A DNA stretch of 64,000 nucleotides from CAZAQV01 sp964487255 (GTDB taxonomy: Bacteria; Myxococcota_A; Polyangia; Polyangiales; CAZAQV01), in the NCBI GenBank assembly GCA_964487255.1, contig CAZAQV010000018.1:60454-124453 (forward strand). The letters run 5' to 3'. Made by a program: the position numbers and the translations under genes. Shown here in pieces: positions 8,408-16,945 of this stretch. Under the pieces are notes generated by a model. The model had not been told where the DNA came from and did no database searches. It was given only the letters and a program-made list of their open reading frames with translations. Within the stretch, counting starts at the first letter, position 1, and each line of letters starts with the position of its first letter.

Positions 8408-11400
8408 TTAGCGCCCTTCGTTCGTGCCCGGGCTTGGGCCCAACAGCGCTTCCACGTCGTCGAGAGAAAAAGAAAGTGACTTGTTGCCCGTTCCGGTCAC
8501 GACTTTCGCGAGCCCAAGCTTACGCTCCTGAAGTTTGAGAATCGACTCTTCGACGCTATTGCGAACGATGAGTTTGTGCACAAAGACCTTTTTGTCCTGG
8601 CCGATGCGGTGTGCTCGGTCGGTTGCCTGTGCCTCTGCAGCAGGGTTCCACCACGGATCGTAATGAATCACCGTGTCGGCCTCAGTCAAGTTCAGGCCTG
8701 TACCGCCAGCTTTGAGGCTGATCAAAAAGACGGGGGCCGCACCCGACTGAAATTTCTCGATGGCTTCTTTTCGTTTGCGTGTCTGTCCCGTCAGCTTGCT
8801 GTACTCGATCTTGTGTCGATCAAGTTCGTGTTCGACCAGCTCCAACATGCTGGTGAACTGCGAAAAAAGCAAAATGCGTCGGCCCGCGGAAACGAGTTCT
8901 TCGATGAGGTCGACGGTATCGGTCAGCTTGCTGCCGGGGGTCTTTCGCGGCTTACCCTCAGACTTCATGAGGCGAACGTCGCAGCAAATCTGGCGCAACT
9001 TGAGAAGAGCATCGAGCAGAATAATCTGGCTCTTCTGCATACCTAGACGCTTGATCTCGTCGAGTACCCGGTTGTGCATGGCTGCGCGGACGGTCTCGTA
9101 GAGGTCGCGCTCTTCCTCGGAGAGTTCGATATAGCGACGCAGTTCAGTCTTGGGAGGAAGCTCGCGTTCCACTTCTTCTTTTTCGCGCCGCAACACAAAC
9201 GGGCGAATCCGTGACTGCAGTTCCAAGGTGGCGCCAGCATCACCGTTCTTCTCGATAGGGGAACGGAATGTGCTTCCAAACTGACTGCGACTGCCGAACA
9301 GCTCAGGGATGAGGTAGTGAAATTGTGACCACAGTTCGCCCAGGTGGTTTTCGACGGGTGTACCGGTGAGGCAAAGCTTCTGGCGAGCCTCCAGGTTGTA
9401 GGCTGTGCGCGCGACCTTGGTATTTGCGTTTTTGATGAACTGCGCCTCGTCGAGGATGGCGACCGTAAATGGGTTCTCTAGGAAGAGTTCATCGTCGCGA
9501 AAGAGGAGCGGGTAGGTCGAGATAACCACGTCGTGCTCTGCGAAAGTGGTCCTGTCTTTGGTACGTGCGGATCCGTGGTGTACGTAGGTCTTTAGGTTGG
9601 GCGCAAAGCGCTCCAACTCCGACTGCCAGTTCCAGATGACGCTGGTCGGGCAAACGACCAGGCAGGGCGCGTCGAGGGCATCGTCTTCTTTGAGCGCGAG
9701 GATGTGCGCGATCGCCTGGACTGTTTTACCCAAACCCATGTCGTCAGCGAGCAGTCCACTGAGTTCGGCGCGCCAAAGCGCTTGCATCCAACCCAGACCC
9801 CGGGCCTGATAGTCTCGGAGTTGCGTCCGGAGGGCTGTAGGTGCGGTGACCGTGTAGTCGGTTTGTGCGAGTTCCCGAAGTCGCAGAACGATGCCAGCGA
9901 TATCTTCTGATGCGAGGAAGAGCTGCTCGGAGTCCGCAGCAACGAGACCCGCCAGTTCGGGCAACGTGGGTTCGAAGGCTTCAGTCTTTGGATTGAAGAA
10001 CGAAACGAGGTGGCTGAGGATGGCTGCGAAACGCTCCCCGTCGATGCGCAGGATGCGGCCGCCCTCGATCGGTAAATAGACAGGCTCCTTGCGGCCGAGT
10101 GTGAGGCGCAGCTCCTCGCGCCAGTTTTCGCCGAGACCAGCCAGGTAGCTCGCCAGAATGGCGCCGAGTCCCATGCGTTGGCCGTCAACTTCGATGCCAA
10201 CATCGAAGCCTAGCCAGGCGGACTTGGTGGCGGGTTTTACAGGAAGTGACTCGAGTACCCACTTGTCGTCAGGCTCGACGACCTGAAGTGGAAAACTCCT
10301 TTCGGTCTTGAATACAACGCCTGCGCCTTCCAGCTGCGGCTTCTGGTGCTCGGTCCAGCGGAGCCAAGCGCCCACCCAATCGCGGTAGGCCTTTTCGTCC
10401 GAGCCGGGAGCTGGCGCGGGTGCGACGAAGCGCAGTTCGCCGTACTGTTCCTCGCGACCCTTGTTCCAGCTCAGGCCGCCTACGTGGAGGAGTCGTGCAG
10501 TTGAGATCAGGTGCGACCACTCTTCTTCCTCTTCTTGGTCGCGGATGACGACATGAAATCCACTGCCGTCTTCGGCTGGCGCGTACGAGCGACCGTGCTC
10601 CTCTTGAGGCGTATTCGGCGACATCAGATGACCGTCGTAGTTAAACTGTACGCGTGCCGCTGGCTGCACGGGAAACATGCGCGCATGTGCGGAGGGTAGT
10701 TCGCGCGCGAAATCGCGATTGGCGAGGCCGAAGAGGGTAATGTGAAGCCTGGGGACGGCGCTAACTGGCTCGCCCTTGACCTCGAAGCTACGGGGGCGCG
10801 GCACATAGTCCGTGAAGGCGGCAAAGCGCTCCGCGATTTGGTCGGACACGTTGGGCATCAACACTGGCGCCGCATGCAGGTGGCGCACCGTTGTGGCGTC
10901 GAGCTGGAAGTCCAGGGGGCCGATCTTGCCTCGCGCCTCGTCGATGTACCAGAAGTCGCCAAGATCGAGCACCTCAAGCGTGCTCGGTCCGCTTGCACCC
11001 CGAGGGCGAACACGTAGCGACTGCGAAAGGGTCGCGTCCAGCTCCCAAAAGAAACTGCCGTCGATCGAGGGACCCAGCTCAATCCAGGGCCCGTCAAGGC
11101 TGCCCCAATGGGCTCGTCCGGTCGTGAGGATGAGTCGCAGTGCGTCTCCGGCGTCCGTCTGGCCGAAGCGCAGTCGCAGATCGCGAAGGGCCGAGGTCTC
11201 GTCATCGGCGAGTCGAATGATCTGCCGATCGGCTGGGGTCGCTTGTGCGGGTCCAGGTCCCCAGCGGAAGACCGATACGCTCAGTTTACGCCCCTTCTTC
11301 CAGCCCCCGCGCTTTTTGGGGCCGGTCAGATGAAGGGAGATACGCAAGCAGACTTCGCCTTCGGTGTCCCGCTCAGTTTGCAGAATGTAGTGGACCCTGA

Positions 11401-12025
11401 GATCGCTGGGTTCGTCCGGTTCGTCGTCGACGCCGAGGGCTGCCGGGGTCGGCGTGGGAGGAGGTGGCCCCTCAAAGGCAGGGACGATCTTCGGTTGAAA
11501 GTTGGCCAACCACTCCTTCCAACGCTGCTCCTCGAAGCTCGTGCCCAGATCGGTCGTGGTTTGGGGACCGGAAGGGTCCCATCGCTCTTGCGCAGCCAGC
11601 AGCGTCGCCACGGCGTGCTTGCACCAAATGCCGGTTGGGCAGGAGCACTTGCTGTGAAAGTACGTGCGGTTTCGCGCGGCATTTTGTCGAATTCCGATTT
11701 CGACTTGGTAGGGCGTGCGCGCACTTCCCGCGACCTTGGCACGGGCCTCATCGGGGCCCAGCGAAAGGATATGGACGCGATCGTCGGCTAGGTACTTCTC
11801 GCCCAGGCGAAAGGTTTTCGACGAAAACCACTCGAAGACCTCGTCCTCATCGAGCGTGTGCCAGCCTAGCGTCGAGGCTTGTACGTCGCTCTTCGAGTCG
11901 GTCGGGTTATGCTCTACTCCAGAATCCATCGGCACGGGGGGCGGGGAGCCGGAGAGGGTACCGCGATTTTTGCACCCTTCAAATGGAAATCTCGGCGAGA
12001 GCTTGTAGAGAGTTTTGCCGAACAT
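8408..12025 (-). CDS. SWIM zinc-finger SNF2-family helicase/ATPase
   Basis: A large (1205-residue) Swi2/Snf2 translocase. A SWIM zinc finger lies at C127-x-C129 ... C135-x-H137; a long helicase-associated region fills 180-690; the ATPase core follows with LLADDMGLGKT (motif I), ILDEAQFIKN (DEAQ, motif II), LTGTPVENHLGELWSQ (motif III), and C-terminal SLKAGGTGLNL and QATDRAHRIGQ (V and VI). Bacterial SWIM-SNF2 proteins resemble RapA/HepA-type remodellers, but their targets are mostly unknown. Start: ATG 12025 has a weak AAGG site; an internal ATG at 11929 (residue 33) is possible because residues 1-32 look unlike the family. It is divergent from the FHA gene with only 29 bp between them. Confidence 0.92.
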   Translation of the reverse strand: MFGKTLYKLSPRFPFEGCKNRGTLSGSPPPVPMDSGVEHNPTDSKSDVQASTLGWHTLDEDEVFEWFSSKTFRLGEKYLADDRVHILSLGPDEARAKVAGSARTPYQVEIGIRQNAARNRTYFHSKCSCPTGIWCKHAVATLLAAQERWDPSGPQTTTDLGTSFEEQRWKEWLANFQPKIVPAFEGPPPPTPTPAALGVDDEPDEPSDLRVHYILQTERDTEGEVCLRISLHLTGPKKRGGWKKGRKLSVSVFRWGPGPAQATPADRQIIRLADDETSALRDLRLRFGQTDAGDALRLILTTGRAHWGSLDGPWIELGPSIDGSFFWELDATLSQSLRVRPRGASGPSTLEVLDLGDFWYIDEARGKIGPLDFQLDATTVRHLHAAPVLMPNVSDQIAERFAAFTDYVPRPRSFEVKGEPVSAVPRLHITLFGLANRDFARELPSAHARMFPVQPAARVQFNYDGHLMSPNTPQEEHGRSYAPAEDGSGFHVVIRDQEEEEEWSHLISTARLLHVGGLSWNKGREEQYGELRFVAPAPAPGSDEKAYRDWVGAWLRWTEHQKPQLEGAGVVFKTERSFPLQVVEPDDKWVLESLPVKPATKSAWLGFDVGIEVDGQRMGLGAILASYLAGLGENWREELRLTLGRKEPVYLPIEGGRILRIDGERFAAILSHLVSFFNPKTEAFEPTLPELAGLVAADSEQLFLASEDIAGIVLRLRELAQTDYTVTAPTALRTQLRDYQARGLGWMQALWRAELSGLLADDMGLGKTVQAIAHILALKEDDALDAPCLVVCPTSVIWNWQSELERFAPNLKTYVHHGSARTKDRTTFAEHDVVISTYPLLFRDDELFLENPFTVAILDEAQFIKNANTKVARTAYNLEARQKLCLTGTPVENHLGELWSQFHYLIPELFGSRSQFGSTFRSPIEKNGDAGATLELQSRIRPFVLRREKEEVERELPPKTELRRYIELSEEERDLYETVRAAMHNRVLDEIKRLGMQKSQIILLDALLKLRQICCDVRLMKSEGKPRKTPGSKLTDTVDLIEELVSAGRRILLFSQFTSMLELVEHELDRHKIEYSKLTGQTRKRKEAIEKFQSGAAPVFLISLKAGGTGLNLTEADTVIHYDPWWNPAAEAQATDRAHRIGQDKKVFVHKLIVRNSVEESILKLQERKLGLAKVVTGTGNKSLSFSLDDVEALLGPSPGTNEGR

Positions 12026-12054
12026 GGCCTTGCGGTGCTAATCTGGCTGTTGAA

Positions 12055-12948
12055 ATGGGTGGATTTCGACTTCGTGTCCTGAACCGCGATATCGAACTCA
12101 GCGATGGTGAGTACTCGATCGGGCGCAGTCGTGACTGCGATATCCCCGTTTCCGATGACTTGGTCTCACGCAAGCATGCCCTGCTTTTGGTGCGCAACGG
12201 TCGCGCGAGCATTCGAGATATGGGCAGCCGAAATGGCACCTTCCTCAACGGGAACCGTATCAGCATGGAGCGCGAACTCACCCACCTTGACCAAATCACG
12301 GTCGGCGCGCACGACATGATGTGTATCGAAGACCGTCGCGTGAGAGAGCGTCCCCCCCTACACCGATGCTCTGGTTGTTCCGTCGTCGTCGACCCACAAG
12401 ACGTGTTTTGCCGTAGATGCGGAACCCCGATCCGCAACTCGATGGCGTTCTCTGGCCAAAGTTCGGGCGACTCGCCATCCCAGCCCTATTCGATGGAGGA
12501 GAACGAAGACACCCAGGCGACCAGCGCTGCCTCAGCTCTCGCGGTGCTCGGCGGCGTGGCGACCCGCATGATGACGGCTGAAAATTATCTGGGGGCGGAG
12601 CGGGTGCTTGAGCGTGCGTTGCTCGATCTCCTACAAGAAACGATCAAGACCGGAAAGCGCCCCGACGACTTGAGTTTAGCGTCAGAGTGCGCCCTGCAAC
12701 TCGCGGAACAGCTCAAGTCGGACCGTTGGGTTGAGTGGACGCTAAACGTCCACGAAGCGTGCGCGACGATTCCGTCGCCCACAACGATCGACCGGATGAC
12801 AGAAATCGTGAGTGAACTTCCGTCGTTTGATCACCGTCCCATTTCGAAGCTGATCGCTCGAGTTGGGAACGCGGAAAATCTCTCGGCCACCGACAAGTTT
12901 AGTGTGCGGAGGCTCGAGAGTCTAAAACGCATGTGTGCGCCGCGCTAG
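12055..12948 (+). CDS. FHA-domain protein with zinc ribbon
   Basis: A 297-residue cytoplasmic protein. Residues 5-90 form a forkhead-associated domain with the phosphothreonine-binding signatures GRSRDCDIP, SRKHA and GSRNGTFLNG. Residues about 104-126 form a zinc ribbon (HRCSGCSVVV ... VFCRRCGTPI, four Cys). The C-terminal half (about 150-297) is helical with no domain I recognise. FHA proteins read Ser/Thr kinase output; no kinase gene is in this window. The start at 12055 begins the first FHA strand and leaves 29 bp to the divergent SNF2 gene, so both promoters must overlap. Convergent with glnA. Function beyond phospho-binding is unknown. Confidence 0.85.
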   Translation: MGGFRLRVLNRDIELSDGEYSIGRSRDCDIPVSDDLVSRKHALLLVRNGRASIRDMGSRNGTFLNGNRISMERELTHLDQITVGAHDMMCIEDRRVRERPPLHRCSGCSVVVDPQDVFCRRCGTPIRNSMAFSGQSSGDSPSQPYSMEENEDTQATSAASALAVLGGVATRMMTAENYLGAERVLERALLDLLQETIKTGKRPDDLSLASECALQLAEQLKSDRWVEWTLNVHEACATIPSPTTIDRMTEIVSELPSFDHRPISKLIARVGNAENLSATDKFSVRRLESLKRMCAPR

Positions 12949-12969
12949 CGGCGTGGCGAATCAAGCGCG

Positions 12970-14394
12970 CTACACGCTGTAGTACAGCTCGAACTCGAGC
13001 GGTGTCGGGCGAAGCTTGAAAGGTTTGACTTCCGTCTCCCGCTTGAACGCAATCCATTCGTCGATGTTCTCGCGCGTAAAGACGTCGCCTTGAAGCAGAA
13101 ACTCGTGATCCTGTTCCAGTGCCGCGAGAGATTCCTCGAGCGAACCAGAGACGGTCGGCACGTCCTTGAGCTCCTCCGGGCTCAGTGAGTAGATGTCGCG
13201 ATCGAGTGGCTCGCCGGGATCGATTCGGTTCAGAATACCGTCCAGTCCGGCCATGAGCATGGCTGAGAACGCCAGGTAGGGGTTGCCGGACGAGTCCGGG
13301 AAGCGGACCTCGATGCGCCGTGCCTTGGGAGAAACTCCGGCGATTGGAATGCGTACGGCCGCGGAGCGATTGCGCGAGCTGTACGCAAGGTTCACAGGCG
13401 CTTCGTAACCAGGGACCAAACGCCGATAGCTGTTGATGGTCGGATTGGTGAAGGCGTTGAGGGCGCGTGCGTGCTTGAGAATACCGCCGATATAGTGGAG
13501 GCCCAAATCAGAGAGGCCGCCGTACCCGTCACCCGAAAACAATGGTTCGTCGCCTTTCCAAATCGATTGATGAACGTGCATGCCGCTACCGTTATCGCCG
13601 TAGATGGGCTTGGGCATGAAGGTCGCGCTTCGGCCGTTGGCGCGCGCGGTGTTTTTGACGATGTACTTGAACCACAGAAGCTGGTCACCCATCGCCTTGA
13701 GCGTGCTGAACTTCGTGCCGATTTCGCACTGTCCCGCTGTTGCGACCTCATGGTGGCTGACTTCGACTTCGTAGCCGGCGTTCTGTAAGGTGAGGACCAT
13801 CTCCGTACGCAGGTCCATCAGAGTGTCCGTGGGCATCACGGGAAAGTAGCCGCCCTTGTGGGCGATCTTGTGGCCGAGGTTCGGTCTTTCGTCGGCGCTT
13901 GAGTTCCACGCCGCTTCCACCGAGTCAACCGAGTAAAAGGCCTGGCTCGGATCCGAGCCGTAGCGGACGTCGTCAAAAACAAAGAACTCGGCTTCCGGTC
14001 CGATGAAAGCGCGGTCTCCGATACCGGTTTGCTTGAGGTATGCCTCGGCCTTTTCGGCGACGTAACGCGGGTCGCGCACGTAACGCTCCTTGGTAATCGG
14101 GTCGAGGATGTCGCAGATAAACACCAGCGTCGGGTGAGCCGTGAACGGGTCCATCTTGGCGGTGTGCGCGCGTGGCACGATCAGCATGTCGGACGCGTTG
14201 ATGGGCTGGTAGCCGCGAATCGATGAGCCATCGAAGCCGATGCCGTCTTCAAAGGTGTCTTCTTCAAGCCGTCCGAATGGGATCGTCGTGTGCTGCCAGA
14301 TCCCAGGCAGGTCGATGAAGCGTAGGTCGACCATGACCGCGCCGTGCTCTTTTCCGTAGCTAATCGCGTCTTTTGCTGTCTTGATTTCACTCAT
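12970..14394 (-). CDS. glnA: Glutamine synthetase type I
   Basis: Condenses ammonia and glutamate to glutamine at the cost of ATP; the dodecameric GS-I. The 474 residues show the family beginning (MVDLRFIDLPGIWQ), the metal and ATP motifs GFDGSSIRG and GPEAEFFVFD, KPIYGDNGSGMHVHQS, and RSAAVRIP. Near residue 400 DIYSLSPEE aligns with the adenylylated tyrosine segment of proteobacterial GS-I-beta, so GlnE-type control is likely. It follows glnB by 15 bp on the same strand, giving the P-II/GS pair. No clear sigma-54 element is visible upstream of glnB. Confidence 0.97.
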   Translation of the reverse strand: MSEIKTAKDAISYGKEHGAVMVDLRFIDLPGIWQHTTIPFGRLEEDTFEDGIGFDGSSIRGYQPINASDMLIVPRAHTAKMDPFTAHPTLVFICDILDPITKERYVRDPRYVAEKAEAYLKQTGIGDRAFIGPEAEFFVFDDVRYGSDPSQAFYSVDSVEAAWNSSADERPNLGHKIAHKGGYFPVMPTDTLMDLRTEMVLTLQNAGYEVEVSHHEVATAGQCEIGTKFSTLKAMGDQLLWFKYIVKNTARANGRSATFMPKPIYGDNGSGMHVHQSIWKGDEPLFSGDGYGGLSDLGLHYIGGILKHARALNAFTNPTINSYRRLVPGYEAPVNLAYSSRNRSAAVRIPIAGVSPKARRIEVRFPDSSGNPYLAFSAMLMAGLDGILNRIDPGEPLDRDIYSLSPEELKDVPTVSGSLEESLAALEQDHEFLLQGDVFTRENIDEWIAFKRETEVKPFKLRPTPLEFELYYSV

Positions 14395-14409
14395 AAATCT
14401 TTGGCCTTT

Positions 14410-14748
14410 CTAAAGCGCGTCGTCTCCGCGTTCGCCGGTACGGATGCGGACCGCCTCGTCGATGGGCGACACGAAGATCTTGCCATCACCGATTTTTCCC
14501 GACTTTGCGGCCCGTTCGATGGTGTCGACGACGTCGAGTACGAGTGCGTCCGGGATCACCACATCGATTTTGACCTTCGGGACAAAATCGACCACGTACG
14601 CCGAGCCACGAAAAACCTCTCGTCGCCCACCGGTCCGTCCGAAGCCTTTGACCTCGGTGATGGTCATTCCTTGCACACCGACCTCGCTCAAGGCGGCTTT
14701 GACCTCGTCGAGCTTGAAGGGCTTAATGATCGCCTCAACACGCTTCAT
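14410..14748 (-). CDS. glnB: P-II nitrogen regulatory protein
   Basis: A 112-residue trimeric sensor of 2-oxoglutarate, ATP/ADP and, through uridylylation, glutamine. Family motifs are visible: MKRVEAIIKPFKLDEV at the start, the T-loop region VKGFGRTGG ... FRGSAYVVDF, and GKIFVSPIDEAVRIRTGE near the end. Tyr in GSAYVVDF corresponds to the uridylylated Tyr51; the nearby Tyr46 equivalent is Phe. Immediately upstream of glnA. GlnB and GlnK cannot be told apart by sequence here, but linkage to glnA rather than amtB favours GlnB. Confidence 0.95.
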   Translation of the reverse strand: MKRVEAIIKPFKLDEVKAALSEVGVQGMTITEVKGFGRTGGRREVFRGSAYVVDFVPKVKIDVVIPDALVLDVVDTIERAAKSGKIGDGKIFVSPIDEAVRIRTGERGDDAL

Positions 14749-14840
14749 TTCGCGGAGCCTAACCGCTTTGATGTTTCGGGAATGTTTCGTGTTCCAGAAA
14801 GTTTCGATCGTGATCGGTGTAGGTGATTAGCGCACATTTA

Positions 14841-14870
14841 TTTACATTTGACTACCTTGATCTGTAGAAT
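14841..14870 (+). promoter_or_regulatory. Candidate sigma-70 promoter for the deacetylase gene
   Basis: TTTACA (14841-14846) and TAGAAT (14865-14870) are each 5 of 6 matches to the consensus, separated by 18 bp. Transcription would start about 7 bp beyond the -10 box, that is almost exactly at the ATG at 14877, which suggests a leaderless mRNA or a downstream true start. Confidence 0.4.
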
Positions 14871-14876
14871 TCGGGG

Positions 14877-15812
14877 ATGACGGCTCGAACGCCATGGCTA
14901 CCCCCGCTAACGTTTCTGTGCCTCTTTGCGGGACTGCTTGGTAGTGCGGCGGCGCTGTTTGTTCCGAGCCGTCAAGTTGTGCAGGCGTCGGAAGTCGTCT
15001 CTGCACCATCGCGGCGTATTGAGGTGCGCGCCAAAGGGAGTGCATTTGCGGTACGGCCGCCCGAAGGACCGACGCATGACCCGTCGGGACAACGTTACCG
15101 AGGGGGGATGGTCATCAGCGGTACGACCCGATCGGGGGCTGTGCTGTTTACGTTTGACGATGGTCCGGAACTTCAAACGACACCGCGTCTGCTCGATGCA
15201 CTGGACGAAAAAAGAATCAAAGCGATCTTCTTCATCGTGGGTGAGCGCATTGCGGGCGCCTCACGGCGCGCCGACAAGCGCAGAGCACTCGTCAGGGAAA
15301 TCGCAACGCGCGGGCATCTGATTGGCAACCACACGTTTTCGCATCGTCAGCTCACGTTGCTGAGCGACGCGGAAGTGCGCGAAGAGATCCTCAGGACGGA
15401 GCGCATACTGACTCGTGTCATCGGGACCCGACCTTGGCTCTTTCGACCTCCCGGTGGTGCACGATCCGAGCGCGTCGACAAGATCATCTCTGAGCTGGGC
15501 TATACGTCGGTGCTGTGGAATATGGATACGAGTGACACCACGGTGGCGGGCGCAGATCAAGTGCTGCAGAACTGGCTTCGTGTGACGCGTACACCGGCGG
15601 CTCGGGACGGAGGGGTCATCTTGCTGCACGACCTGCACCCTGCGAGCGTCGAGAGCTTCGAGAAAATTCATGAACACTTGGGCATCGCAAATGCCAAGCG
15701 TCGTCAGCAGGGCTTGGTTCCATGGACGGTCGTTTCAGACCTCGACGCATTCTACGTGCCGCGCGCGGACGCGGACGCGAGTGATGTTGCGCCCTCACTC
15801 ACACGTCTCTAA
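14877..15812 (+). CDS. Secreted polysaccharide deacetylase (NodB family)
   Basis: A 311-residue protein with an N-terminal hydrophobic export segment (about residues 9-27, LTFLCLFAGLLGSAAALF), a 60-residue spacer and a carbohydrate esterase 4 domain (about 80-285). Motifs: TFDDGP (catalytic base and metal Asp), NHTFSH (metal His pair), RPPGG, and LLHD (catalytic His). These enzymes remove N- or O-acetyl groups from cell-wall or capsule glycans in the periplasm or outside. The exact glycan is unknown. It stands alone, divergent from glnB and convergent with the MerR-type gene. A leaderless promoter is possible at 14841-14870. Confidence 0.88.
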   Translation: MTARTPWLPPLTFLCLFAGLLGSAAALFVPSRQVVQASEVVSAPSRRIEVRAKGSAFAVRPPEGPTHDPSGQRYRGGMVISGTTRSGAVLFTFDDGPELQTTPRLLDALDEKRIKAIFFIVGERIAGASRRADKRRALVREIATRGHLIGNHTFSHRQLTLLSDAEVREEILRTERILTRVIGTRPWLFRPPGGARSERVDKIISELGYTSVLWNMDTSDTTVAGADQVLQNWLRVTRTPAARDGGVILLHDLHPASVESFEKIHEHLGIANAKRRQQGLVPWTVVSDLDAFYVPRADADASDVAPSLTRL

Positions 15813-15828
15813 AAGCTGGCGCAGGGGA

Positions 15829-16275
15829 TTAGTGCGCGCGAACCGTGGCGAGCGCCGGCTCTTTTTCTTTGGCGGGGCTGGTCTCAAGCCCGGGTTCTAC
15901 GGGCAGCGGTAGATCGTCGAGGCGTGAAACAAAGTCTTGTAAATCGGCACGAATGCGCAGCAAATCGGCACGAAGCTCCGTTTCACGCTTGGCCTCGGCG
16001 CGCGGCTCACTCGCGCCCTCTTTTTGCAGTTCGCGGATGCGCTTCTTGGCTCCGGGAATGGTGAAGCCCTCGTCGTGGACCAAGCGACGGATGAGCATCG
16101 CCGTTTCTACGTCTTGGCGACGGTAGACGCGGTGAGATCCGCGCGTTTTCATGGGTTTGAGTTGTCGAAACTCTTGTTCCCAATAGCGCAACACGTGCGC
16201 CTTTACTCCGACGATGTCAGCGACCTCGCCGATTTTGAAGAAAAGCTTGTCCGGAAGTTGGCTGCTGTGTGCCAC
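15829..16275 (-). CDS. MerR-family transcriptional regulator
   Basis: A 148-residue DNA-binding protein. Residues 12-80 are the MerR winged helix-turn-helix (FFKIGEVADIVGVKAHVLRYWE ...), where the helix sequence HVLRYWEQEF is typical of the MlrA/YcgE-like branch often found beside ihfA. The remainder is a charged linker and a coiled-coil (about 100-130) without metal-binding cysteines, so it is not a mercury or redox sensor. Start is GTG 16275. It follows ihfA by 18 bp on the same strand, probably in one operon. The target genes are unknown. Confidence 0.87.
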   Translation of the reverse strand: MAHSSQLPDKLFFKIGEVADIVGVKAHVLRYWEQEFRQLKPMKTRGSHRVYRRQDVETAMLIRRLVHDEGFTIPGAKKRIRELQKEGASEPRAEAKRETELRADLLRIRADLQDFVSRLDDLPLPVEPGLETSPAKEKEPALATVRAH

Positions 16276-16293
16276 GACGAAGAACCCCCGAAG

Positions 16294-16662
16294 CTAGCTT
16301 GCGCCGTTTTCTGTCGTGCCTTCGCCACCCGGTTTGCCCGTGTACCCGCCTCGTTCTCTCGCTTCGGCCTTCAGTTCTTCTTTGTCGGGGTTGAGGATGC
16401 CCTTGAGCACCTGGCTCGGTTTGAAGGTGAGCACGCGCCGTGCAGTAATCGGAATGGGCTCGCCCGTTTGTGGGTTGCGGCCGATGCGCTCTTTCTTTTT
16501 GCGAACAACGAAGTTGCCAAAGCCAGAGATTTTGATCTTCTCGCCTTGCGTGAGAACGTCCTTCATGGTGTCGAAGACACTTTCAACCAGTTCAGCCGCT
16601 TCCTTTTTTGAAAACCCGCCTACTTGCTCGTACACGGCGTCCACAATCTCGGCTTTGGTCAT
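16294..16662 (-). CDS. ihfA: Integration host factor alpha subunit
   Basis: A 122-residue HU/IHF-family DNA-bending protein. It shows MTKAEIVDAVYEQVGG, KISGFGNFVVRKK, the beta-arm region GRNPQTGEPIPITARRVLTF and FKPSQVLK. The position after pheT is the classical ihfA place. I chose ATG 16662 because family alignments begin MTK and GGAA precedes it; ATGs at 16683 and 16713 lack such a site. The tail GGYTGKPGGEGTTENGAS is longer than usual. IHF bends DNA for sigma-54 activation, relevant to the FHA-sigma54 activator 7 kb away, although that link is inference. Confidence 0.93.
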   Translation of the reverse strand: MTKAEIVDAVYEQVGGFSKKEAAELVESVFDTMKDVLTQGEKIKISGFGNFVVRKKKERIGRNPQTGEPIPITARRVLTFKPSQVLKGILNPDKEELKAEARERGGYTGKPGGEGTTENGAS

Positions 16663-16894
16663 CGACGTTCCAGTTGATCGCATACCACTATGCAAGCATA
16701 AGAACGCAATCATCTCAAGTGCCTTGCGTGCGATTTGCGAATTTGATTTGACATTGGATAGGAGGATCCAAAACCCCGATCATTTCGCGTGCCAAGGTGT
16801 GCAAAGCGTGCCGCGATGAGCCGTCAGGCGAAAGTCAAAGCGCGCCGCGCGATGACGCGTCAGCGGAAGAGCAAAAAAACACAGGCGAAGGCGA

Positions 16895-16927
16895 AAGGAA
16901 TTTTGTGCTAGCAGCACAAAATTTCTT
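16895..16927. terminator. A/T-rich hairpin between pheT and ihfA
   Basis: Perfect inverted arms AATTTTGTGCT and AGCACAAAATT (16899-16909 and 16913-16923) with a 3-base loop extend by four more pairs, one of them G-U. It lies 19 bp after the pheT stop. The flanking T-rich sequence is modest on both strands, so it may be a bidirectional or leaky terminator that separates pheT from ihfA. Confidence 0.5.
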
Positions 16928-16945
16928 CAGCGCAGCGTGCCGGAG

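Noticed and set aside
12938..12953. Hairpin CGCCGC-GCTA-GCGGCG at the convergent ends of the FHA gene and glnA
   Set aside because: A real dyad, but inside coding sequence, short and without a T tail; not reported as a terminator.
14749..14876. Sigma-54 promoter for glnB-glnA
   Set aside because: A TGGAAC-like element is present on the minus strand, but the -12 GC is absent at the right spacing.
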